From: Ruminococcaceae bacterium UBA1320 | Lineage (GTDB): Bacteria; Bacillota; Clostridia; Oscillospirales; Ethanoligenentaceae | Assembly: GCA_002306975.1 (NCBI GenBank) | Contig: DBTI01000236.1 | Span: forward strand, 1 to 5,238 | Reading direction: 5' to 3' | Length of the DNA stretch: 5,238 bases | Part shown: one piece after another, positions 1 through 4,389 of the stretch | Position numbering within the stretch: position 1 is the stretch's first letter | How the letters are laid out: the number at the start of each line of letters is the position of its first letter | Made by a program: the position numbers and the translations under genes | The notes under the pieces: model-generated | Told to the model about the DNA's origin: nothing | Seen by the model: only the letters and a program-made list of their open reading frames with translations | The model's database searches: none

Positions 1-317
1 ACAAGGCCGTTCGCGAGTGTTCTGTTCGCCTCGTCATTCGTTGAATCAATCGTTTTAAAGTGAAAAATCGATAGATCTTTCGCGTCGTTTGAAAGGTATC
101 TTTTGATGCCTTCGGCAGAAAGAAGGTCACTGCTGTCAGCTAATCGGTACCCTTTATTTGTGGAGGACAGAACCATATATCCGTCCTGCCTCAGCGAATT
201 GATTGCTTTCCAAACCGCATTTCTTGAAACGCCAAACTTTTCGGCAAGCATCTGTCCGGAAAGATCGGTTCCCCTGTTCGATTCCAGCTCAAACAGCAGA
301 TCATGTTTCAATGGCAT
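1..317 (-). CDS. birA: BirA: biotin-[acetyl-CoA-carboxylase] ligase / biotin repressor, N-terminal part (runs off the left edge)
   Basis: The frame opens at the ATG at 317 and stays open for 105 codons to the window edge. Residues about 4-65 form a winged helix-turn-helix: the segment LSGQMLAEKFGVSRNAVWKA is the HTH of BirA-type repressors, and NKGYRLA closes the wing. Residues about 70-105 begin the catalytic biotin-protein ligase domain, with the family motif IDSTNDEAN at 90-98. The full protein (about 320-330 residues in this family) attaches biotin to the carboxylase carrier protein via biotinyl-AMP, and the two-domain forms also repress biotin synthesis or uptake genes. The ligase active-site GRGRxGR loop lies outside the window, so completeness cannot be judged. 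The start is set by the first ATG after a well-placed promoter (347-375) and by a weak purine-rich AAGTGAAG just upstream. No biotin operator or biotin gene is visible here. Confidence 0.93.
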   Translation of the reverse strand, partial: MPLKHDLLFELESNRGTDLSGQMLAEKFGVSRNAVWKAINSLRQDGYMVLSSTNKGYRLADSSDLLSAEGIKRYLSNDAKDLSIFHFKTIDSTNDEANRTLANGL

Positions 318-346
318 AGTTATCTTCACTTTCTTGATTTTTTCTC

Positions 347-375
347 AGTATAACATGTAGGGCACCTTTTAACAA
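347..375 (-). promoter_or_regulatory. Sigma-A-like promoter of birA
   Basis: On the minus strand there is a -35 hexamer TTGTTA (370-375), exactly 17 bases, then a -10 hexamer TATACT (347-352). Transcription would start near 340, giving a leader of only about 23 bases before the birA ATG at 317. It matches the sigma-A consensus at 10 of 12 positions. No operator-like repeat overlaps it. Confidence 0.75.
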
Positions 376-542
376 GGAAAAATACGCGGATTGGGATCTG
401 CGGAGTACAGAAAATGCTCCCTGCTTTAGGGGCGACACAGCGGATACAGGTAACAAGACTTTTTGCTGAAGTAAAAAAGTTAATTTTTCATAATGATATT
501 CCATGATTAGAACACGGGTTTTCTATTTTATTAATCCAAACA

Positions 543-571
543 TTGACTGATTATCAAGATACATTGATAAT
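543..571 (+). promoter_or_regulatory. Promoter embedded in the 540-581 palindrome, rightward
   Basis: TTGACT (543-548), a 17-base spacer and GATAAT (566-571) form a near-consensus sigma-A promoter reading right, with a start near 578. The -35 lies in the left arm and the -10 in the right arm, so any protein on the inverted repeat would cover the whole promoter. The first possible stop for its transcript is the hairpin at 665-698. No convincing protein gene lies downstream. Confidence 0.6.
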
Positions 572-578
572 CAGTCAA
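550..578 (-). promoter_or_regulatory. Mirror-image promoter in the same palindrome, leftward
   Basis: By the symmetry of the repeat, the minus strand also reads TTGACT (573-578), 17 bases, GATAAT (550-555). Transcription would start near 543 and head towards birA about 225 bases away, so this could be a second, regulated birA promoter. The symmetry could be a by-product of a repressor operator with only one direction in use. Confidence 0.5.
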
Positions 579-705
579 TGTACATGGTGGCGTTGAAAGA
601 ACCACTTCCAAGCAAATGCACAACCTTAATAATACTTTACTTATATGAAGCTGTCATATATGAGAAATGCTCTTGCCTTAGATCTGGCAAGAGCATTTGT
701 GTTTA
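578..705 (+). ncRNA. Candidate short transcript between the palindromic promoter and a hairpin terminator
   Basis: A transcript starting near 578 and ending just after the 665-698 hairpin would be about 125 bases long. Its only reading frame from an ATG (584-730, 48 codons) has no Shine-Dalgarno sequence, contains the hairpin and has no recognisable features. A small RNA or a leader left after loss of its gene are both possible. Both ends are predicted from sequence only. Confidence 0.25.
665..698 (+). terminator. 13-bp perfect hairpin, probable intrinsic terminator
   Basis: AAATGCTCTTGCC (665-677) pairs perfectly with GGCAAGAGCATTT (686-698) around an 8-base loop, and is followed on the plus strand by the T-rich GTGTTTATT. 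The GC-rich core (GCTCTTGCC) plus the flanking T residues suits a terminator for plus-strand RNA from 578. On the minus strand the following bases (CTCATATATG) are less U-rich, so termination there should be weaker. Confidence 0.5.
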
Positions 706-716
706 TTGTGCCGGAT

Positions 717-745
717 ATCATAGTGGCTAGAGCGAAGGGGGTCAA
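717..745 (-). promoter_or_regulatory. Sigma-A-like promoter pointing into the 665-698 hairpin
   Basis: The minus strand has TTGACC (740-745), exactly 17 bases, then TATGAT (717-722), 10 of 12 consensus positions. The start would be near 710, so the first folded element of the RNA would be the 13-bp hairpin, followed by the palindromic region. No gene follows until birA. Confidence 0.45.
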
Positions 746-837
746 ACCTTTTATTCGTTTATGTCATACTTGTAGAGCGTTTTTTCTGTATTCTTACGGC
801 ATTCTTACCTTTTGTTCTGTTAAGTACATAGTTATAA

Positions 838-1029
838 AAAGGAAATCCACCAATCAGATTAGGTGAAGTTGTTGCTGCTCCGGTAACTCTGTCATTGGTG
901 AATGCAAGTACAGCAACTATTCCAGTTGGTGCTACACCAATAGGCCTTGCCGTAAATCCTCTTACAAATGGTATCATTGGCGCTTTGGCTACTCTTTTTA
1001 ATAAATATTATATCATTAGCGTTTTCTGA
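838..1029 (+). pseudogene. Remnant resembling a YVTN beta-propeller repeat
   Basis: The frame between the stop at 835-837 and the TGA at 1027-1029 encodes 63 residues with no usable start codon or ribosome-binding site. Its middle reads STATIPVGATPIGLAVNPLT, close to the YVTN beta-propeller repeat (…TxIATIPVGxxPxGVAVNPxTN…), in which many such repeats normally build a secreted or surface protein. Only about one repeat is left, the YVTN tetrapeptide itself is missing, and the tail (IIGALATLFNKYY) is unlike the family. It may be a decayed gene end or chance. The opposite strand is also open here (759-977), which weakens the case. Confidence 0.3.
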
Positions 1030-1055
1030 TCAATCCAATATGAGCATTAAGGTAA

Positions 1056-1084
1056 ATCATACTATAATTGGCATTAAGAAGCAA
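1056..1084 (-). promoter_or_regulatory. Possible minus-strand promoter without a clear gene
   Basis: TTGCTT (1079-1084), a 17-base spacer and TATGAT (1056-1061) read leftward on the minus strand, with a start near 1049. The only frame downstream (977-759) has no Shine-Dalgarno sequence and no recognisable protein features. The surrounding sequence is AT-rich, which raises the chance of a random match. Confidence 0.25.
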
Positions 1085-1292
1085 AAAGAAAATATTAAAA
1101 CAATTTGCGGCATTCTGCAAAATCTGCATTAGTATACTTAACGCTTATGATCGCCGATCATGGCGGCTTTTTCCATGGGCCGAATACGGACTACCAAAGA
1201 AGTACTTGTCTAACTTGACTAATATGCTCAACAGCAGATACCCATAACGATATAAGAAAAAGAACTTCTATAACGGTATGTGACCTTATCCG

Positions 1293-1331
1293 AAAAGTCG
1301 GGTATGCAATATAGCATACCCGACTTTTTTT
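1293..1331. terminator. Strong bidirectional intrinsic terminator
   Basis: AAAAGTCGGGTATGC (1293-1307) pairs perfectly with GCATACCCGACTTTT (1314-1328) around the 6-base loop AATATA. On the plus strand it is followed by an unbroken T-run (1325-1331). On the minus strand the stem is followed by four T residues inside the arm and then CGG. It lies 12 bases after the stop codon of the small membrane protein gene (1344) and is the obvious end of that transcript; on the plus strand it would stop anything coming from the gene-poor stretch. Confidence 0.85.
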
Positions 1332-1343
1332 AATGAGTTAAGA

Positions 1344-1829
1344 TTACATCATACCCTTTGAAACAAGCAGATTCGGATTCAGCATTCCGAATATCATCGC
1401 GATATGTGCGACCACAAGAAAAATGCTCACAAAAATTGCGTGAAGTTTCATCCGGCCAACTTCATCCCTTTTTTTGCCGATAATTCCAATGTCTATAAGG
1501 AGCAGTCCCACGAAAGGAATAATGCCTGAAAGATAGAAACCGACGGCAATCACATCAAATGGTCCTCTCCATCCGCCGGTTGCTGTCAGCGGTATGACGG
1601 CATTGATAAACAGATAAATGAAAATCCCAGTAAAATAAAGCCCTGCGAATATTCCGGTTATCTTGCTTACCAGTTTCGCTTTTCCTGTCAAATCCCTTGT
1701 GAACAGGATAATGAATTCCGTAATGGCCAGCGTCTCTGCGCAAATGACTGGGATTGCCATAAAAATCAGCAGATGCCACGGCTGGCTTGTTGAAAGAAGT
1801 TCCATGTAATGGGTCATCGCACTACTCAT
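1344..1829 (-). CDS. Small four-helix membrane protein, uncharacterised (DUF6803-like by recollection)
   Basis: A 161-residue, very hydrophobic protein with four likely membrane helices at about 19-43, 54-81, 89-117 and 129-150, short charged loops (RDLTGKAK at 45-52, KKRDEVGRMK at 119-128) and no signal peptide. Residues that could bind metal or haem sit in or next to helices: H7, H19, E32, E38, H130 and H142, plus M144 and M149 in the motif AHIAMIFGM. I recall similar small proteins near copper or redox genes in Clostridia under a DUF name, but no function is known to me. The start is well fixed: AGGGAGGA (1837-1844) lies seven bases before the ATG. It is 87 bases downstream of the histidine kinase stop, with its own predicted operator and -10 in the gap (1864-1895), and it ends at the 1293-1331 terminator. 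It is probably a target of the adjacent two-component system. Confidence 0.88.
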   Translation of the reverse strand: MSSAMTHYMELLSTSQPWHLLIFMAIPVICAETLAITEFIILFTRDLTGKAKLVSKITGIFAGLYFTGIFIYLFINAVIPLTATGGWRGPFDVIAVGFYLSGIIPFVGLLLIDIGIIGKKRDEVGRMKLHAIFVSIFLVVAHIAMIFGMLNPNLLVSKGMM

Positions 1830-1863
1830 GCTGGTATCCTCCCTAAATTAGTTTATGGGAGTA

Positions 1864-1895
1864 ATTGTACGAAACTGTTGTGAAGATATTATGAA
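1864..1895 (-). promoter_or_regulatory. Three phased direct repeats and a -10 hexamer: probable response-regulator operator and promoter
   Basis: Reading leftward, the minus strand has TTCATAA (1889-1895), TTCACAA (1878-1884) and TTCGTAC (1867-1873), each exactly 11 bases from the next. Direct heptamers at one helical turn are the typical binding layout of OmpR/PhoB-family regulators, and one is encoded by the same cluster (3313-4005). TACAAT (1864-1869) makes a good -10, overlapping the third box, with no good -35, as expected for an activated promoter. The start would be near 1857, about 28 bases before the ATG at 1829. The third box is the weakest match. Confidence 0.5.
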
Positions 1896-1916
1896 GATTG
1901 TTATATATGTTCACTA

Positions 1917-3311
1917 TCATTTGGATTTGGGCAGACTGACACGAAATGTCGTCCCTTTTCCATGCTCGCTTGAGACACTGATTTTTCCTTTATGCGACTC
2001 CACAATTGCCCTTGTGATAGTAAGCCCAAGCCCGGAACCACCAGTCAACCGATTTCGTGACTTGTCAGCCCTGTAAAATCGTTCAAAAATATACGGGATA
2101 TCCTCCGCCGGTATGCCCTGACCGCTATCGCTGACAATCATTTCAACTTGAGTTCCTGTTTCTTTTACCTGTACTTCAACGTGCCCGCCCTCTAGGGTAT
2201 ATTTCAGCGCGTTTGAAACCAGATTAATAATAACCTGACTGATTTTATCCCTGTCTGCCTCAATAATCTCTGTTTTTCCGGAGAACTTCAATTCAACGCC
2301 TTTTTTATGAAACTCATTTTCAAAATTGCTCAAGATATGTCTTACGAGCTCTGAAACATCAAATTCGGAAATATAAAGTGCCGTGTTGTCCGCTTCAAAC
2401 CGTTCCAGTTTTTCCAGATCACCCACCAGCCGGTTGATTCGAATGATCTCTTCATGGCAGCTTTCAAGCCTTTCCCCGCTTGGTTCCCATATGCCGTCAA
2501 TCATGGCTTCCATTGAGCTTTGGAGGTTGGCGAGCGGCGTCCGTAATTCATGCGCAACATCGGCGGTCATTTGTTTTCTCAGGTTTTTCTGTTTTTCCAG
2601 AGAATCCGCCAAATTGTTGATTGTATCTGTTAATTGAACAATTTCACGCGTACCGGATTTTTCCGTGATTCTTTGCTGAAAATCACCTTTTGATATCCGG
2701 GCGGCGGCAGTTACAGCCTTTGAAATCGGCCTGCTGATTCTTTTTGCCATAAAGGCGCCAACTAGCAACGCCATGAAAAGAGATATTACTCCGACAGCGA
2801 CCAGAATGGTATTTAAGTTATTTAAAAAATCGATATCATTGTCTGTGTAATAATAGGGACCGTAATAGCCAATCTCGGCATGTCCCACTTCATTAGAATT
2901 TACTTTCACCGGGTAACTTGTCTGTTCATATTTGCCTTTGAAATTGGGATCGTGGCTGATCATGTTTTTTGCCATGTTCGTAAGCATTTGCACACAAAGG
3001 CCGTTATTGTGAGCGGTGGCATCCCAAACCATACTCCCTTTTTCGTCCTTCACTTTTAAAATAATACCCTGCTCCAATGCGTTCATACCGACGTTTTCAA
3101 TAGCACTTGTATTGAAGTTTCCCTCGGAAATATTATATTGTTTTTCAACAAGGCTGAGAATCTGCTGGTTTTTTTGCCTCTGCTGATTGATCACATAGTC
3201 TTTAAATTGATTCTGTAAAAAAACATTGATAAAAATGCTGATTACAGCGACAAGCAGAAGAGCTATCACTGCATAAGAAACCGATAATTTGGAACGCAAA
3301 CTATGCTTCAT
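1917..3311 (-). CDS. Sensor histidine kinase (BaeS-like), partner of the upstream response regulator
   Basis: A 464-residue membrane kinase. TM1 is about 11-32, the extracytoplasmic sensor loop about 33-166, TM2 about 167-189 and the HAMP linker about 190-240. The dimerisation/H-box DVAHELRTPL is at 251-260 with phospho-acceptor H254, the N-box NLVSNALKYT at 363-372, the G1 box DSGQGIP at 395-401, the F-box IFERFYR at 408-414 and the G2 box GGSGLGL at 424-430, so all catalytic motifs are present. The sensor loop has a cluster of soft-metal ligands, H101, C106, M109, M113, M117 and H120, and H144 before an aromatic YYGPYYY. I chose the ATG at 3311 over the one at 3419 because GGAGG (3320-3324) lies eight bases upstream, the protein then begins MKHSLRSKLS directly before TM1, and the longer form would overlap the regulator gene by over 100 bases. 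It is one base after the regulator stop, so the two are translationally coupled. Copper or envelope stress as the signal is inferred from context. Confidence 0.95.
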   Translation of the reverse strand: MKHSLRSKLSVSYAVIALLLVAVISIFINVFLQNQFKDYVINQQRQKNQQILSLVEKQYNISEGNFNTSAIENVGMNALEQGIILKVKDEKGSMVWDATAHNNGLCVQMLTNMAKNMISHDPNFKGKYEQTSYPVKVNSNEVGHAEIGYYGPYYYTDNDIDFLNNLNTILVAVGVISLFMALLVGAFMAKRISRPISKAVTAAARISKGDFQQRITEKSGTREIVQLTDTINNLADSLEKQKNLRKQMTADVAHELRTPLANLQSSMEAMIDGIWEPSGERLESCHEEIIRINRLVGDLEKLERFEADNTALYISEFDVSELVRHILSNFENEFHKKGVELKFSGKTEIIEADRDKISQVIINLVSNALKYTLEGGHVEVQVKETGTQVEMIVSDSGQGIPAEDIPYIFERFYRADKSRNRLTGGSGLGLTITRAIVESHKGKISVSSEHGKGTTFRVSLPKSK

Positions 3312-3312
3312 T

Positions 3313-4005
3313 TCAGTTGCCTCCGAACCTGTATCCGACTCCATGAACTGTAAGAATATAATCAGGATTTTTTGTGTCATCTTCGATTTTTTGCCGGATA
3401 TTCTTGATATGTGTATCAATTATCCTGTCGAATCCATCGAAATCCTCACCTCTGACTATGGCAATCAATTCTTCGCGGGTAAAAACCTTCTTAGGATACC
3501 TTGCCAGTACGTTTATTATTTTATATTCGTTTGGAGTCAGGTTTACGGAGTTCCCGTCTTTTTTTACATCCCGGCCTGCTAGATCCACAACCAACTCACC
3601 ATTATTAAAAGTGAGGCATGATGGGCTATCGCTTTCTGTTCTGCGCAGAATTGCCTCTACCCGCGCGACAAGCTGCCGCGGGCTGAACGGCTTGGTTACA
3701 TAATCATCTGCACCGAAATCAAACCCATGCAGGATGTTTTCTTCTTCGACTTTTGCGGTCAGCATAATAATCGGAATGTCGGATTTTTGACGCAGTGTTC
3801 TGCATATTTCTTCTCCGGTTATATCAGGAAGCATCCAATCAAGAATAATCAGTGAAAAATGCTCTTTTTCGAACTTTTCATAAGCATCCTTGCCGTTAAA
3901 TGCGAAAGAAACGTTATAACCGCTGTTCTCGAGGTATGATTTCACAACGTCCACAATTTTGTGTTCGTCATCCACAACAAGAATATGTTTCCTGTTTAAA
4001 CTCAT
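3313..4005 (-). CDS. OmpR/PhoB-family response regulator
   Basis: A 230-residue DNA-binding regulator. The receiver domain (about 6-121) has the acidic pair D12/D13, the phosphorylation site D56 in LIILDWMLPD, T83 in MLTA and K105 in VTKPFSP. A short linker leads to the winged-helix trans_reg_C domain (about 131-228), with the family motifs LTPNEYKIINVLARYP, VFTREEL, and IDTHIKNIRQKIE, ending TVHGVGYRFGGN. The start at 4005 (MSLNRKHILVVDDE) is preferred to the ATGs at 4017 and 4050: it has GGGGA five bases upstream (4011-4015) and gives the usual spacing to the first beta strand. The gene is first in an operon with the kinase at 3311. Its likely target is the repeat array at 1867-1895; no similar phased array is seen in its own upstream region (4006-4113), where I also find no convincing promoter (TTGTCT with 15 bases to TATTCT is poor). 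Confidence 0.95.
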   Translation of the reverse strand: MSLNRKHILVVDDEHKIVDVVKSYLENSGYNVSFAFNGKDAYEKFEKEHFSLIILDWMLPDITGEEICRTLRQKSDIPIIMLTAKVEEENILHGFDFGADDYVTKPFSPRQLVARVEAILRRTESDSPSCLTFNNGELVVDLAGRDVKKDGNSVNLTPNEYKIINVLARYPKKVFTREELIAIVRGEDFDGFDRIIDTHIKNIRQKIEDDTKNPDYILTVHGVGYRFGGN

Positions 4006-4113
4006 AAAAATCCCCATTTCTTCGCAGGCACAAACCGCCAAGAATAACAAAGCAAAGTCGCAGACAACGTCCGCACGGCGAGTTGAGCTTTATTCAACCT
4101 ATCACTTATGCCT

Positions 4114-4151
4114 AAAGACAGAAGCCCCTTGAAGGAGCTCCTGTCTTTTTT
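4114..4151. terminator. Hairpin with T-run between copA and the regulator operon
   Basis: AAAGACAG (4114-4121) pairs with CTGTCTTT (4141-4148). The inside (AGC with GCT, CC with GG) extends the stem with mismatches around a TTGAA loop. On the plus strand it ends in six T residues (4146-4151); on the minus strand, the direction of copA, it is followed by TCTTTAGG, a weaker tail. It lies 26 bases past the copA stop and probably ends or reduces that transcript before the response regulator gene. Confidence 0.6.
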
Positions 4152-4176
4152 ATTAATACTGTTTATTATACCATGA

Positions 4177-4389
4177 TCAGGCTACTTCGTAACCCTGATC
4201 TTCAATAGTTTCTTTTATGACATCTATTGTGACTTTGTCAGAATCATAATCGACCGTGACTTTTTTTGCCTCCAGGTCTACGGCCACATGATCGACACCG
4301 CCCAGTGCGCCCACATGTTTTTTGATCGTGTTTTCGCAATGGCTGCAAGACATTCCATTAACATTCAATGTTTTTGATTCTTTTGACAT
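4177..4389 (-). CDS. copZ: CopZ-like copper chaperone, possible separate product from an internal in-frame start
   Basis: Starting at the ATG at 4389 gives 70 residues, the normal length of a free-standing CopZ. It begins MSKESKTLNVNGMSCSHC with the Cu(I)-binding Cys15 and Cys18 in MxCxxC, and the beta-alpha-beta-beta-alpha-beta pattern ends in IKETIEDQGYEVA. In the CopZ family such proteins bind Cu(I) in the cytoplasm and hand it to CopA. Just upstream is GGAGGT (4396-4401), six bases before the ATG, the best ribosome-binding site in the window, although the same bases also encode NGGL in the fusion frame. Either the free chaperone is made as well as the fusion, or the site is a relic of a once separate gene whose upstream stop was lost. 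Which products exist cannot be told from sequence. Confidence 0.5.
   Translation of the reverse strand: MSKESKTLNVNGMSCSHCENTIKKHVGALGGVDHVAVDLEAKKVTVDYDSDKVTIDVIKETIEDQGYEVA

Larger units (their letters stand above)
540..581. repeat. Perfect 18-bp inverted repeat with a 6-base centre, probable regulator operator
   Basis: The left arm ACATTGACTGATTATCAA (540-557) and the right arm TTGATAATCAGTCAATGT (564-581) are exact reverse complements around GATACA (558-563). Each arm contains the smaller palindrome TGATTATCA/TGATAATCA. The stem is AT-rich and no T-run follows it, so it is a poor terminator. Long symmetric sites of this kind are typical of DNA-bound dimeric repressors (TetR-like or similar); that is an inference, since no such regulator gene is in the window. 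It does not resemble the TTGTTAACC-type biotin operator. Confidence 0.75.
746..1292. other. Gene-poor stretch with decayed-looking coding fragments
   Basis: No frame here has both a ribosome-binding site and recognisable protein sequence of normal length. What can be seen is a YVTN-like fragment at 838-1029, an ATG-led 30-codon frame at 1040-1132 without a Shine-Dalgarno sequence, a 23-codon frame at 1147-1218 containing ADHGGFFHG, a minus-strand promoter-like pair at 1056-1084, and a weak GCCG/CGGC hairpin followed by five T residues (1153-1172). No tRNA, rRNA, CRISPR repeat or transposase was seen. Confidence 0.5.

Noticed and set aside
301..504. 67-codon minus-strand frame upstream of birA
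   Set aside because: It contains the birA promoter, overlaps the birA start in another frame, has no Shine-Dalgarno sequence and no recognisable protein features.
540..581. Palindrome as a BirA (biotin) operator
   Set aside because: The arms read TTGACTGATTATCAA, not the TTGTTAACC-like half-sites of Firmicute BirA, and no biotin gene is nearby.
584..730. 48-codon plus-strand frame just after the palindromic promoter
   Set aside because: There is no ribosome-binding site, the composition is odd (Cys-rich by chance) and it runs through the 665-698 hairpin.
645..866. 73-codon plus-strand frame
   Set aside because: No Shine-Dalgarno sequence; it includes the hairpin and a minus-strand promoter, and the translation is not protein-like.
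759..977. 72-codon minus-strand frame following a promoter-like pair at 1056-1084
   Set aside because: No ribosome-binding site and no family resemblance. It lies opposite the YVTN-like frame; kept only as a reason for doubt about that call.
1040..1132. 30-codon plus-strand frame MSIKVNHTIIGIKKQ…
   Set aside because: No Shine-Dalgarno sequence and too short to recognise; a minus-strand promoter-like motif lies inside it.
3312..3419. Upstream start for the histidine kinase at 3419
   Set aside because: It would overlap the regulator's DNA-binding domain coding region by over 100 bases and has no better ribosome-binding site than the ATG at 3311.
1855..3703. Plus-strand frames at 1855-2076, 2383-2637, 3289-3582 and 3374-3703, and the minus-strand frame at 1555-1779
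   Set aside because: The frames over or beside the kinase, regulator and membrane protein genes are out-of-frame shadows of coding sequence with no ribosome-binding sites.
4006..4050. Upstream start for the response regulator at 4050
   Set aside because: It adds 15 residues not typical of receiver domains (MLFLAVCACEE), while the ATG at 4005 has GGGGA at five bases.
4006..4176. CsoR- or CopY-type copper operator near copA end and regulator start
   Set aside because: No TACANNTGTA and no G/C-rich CsoR-like dyad is present; TTGA…TCAA at 4083-4097 is too short and imperfect. The real copA promoter lies outside the window.
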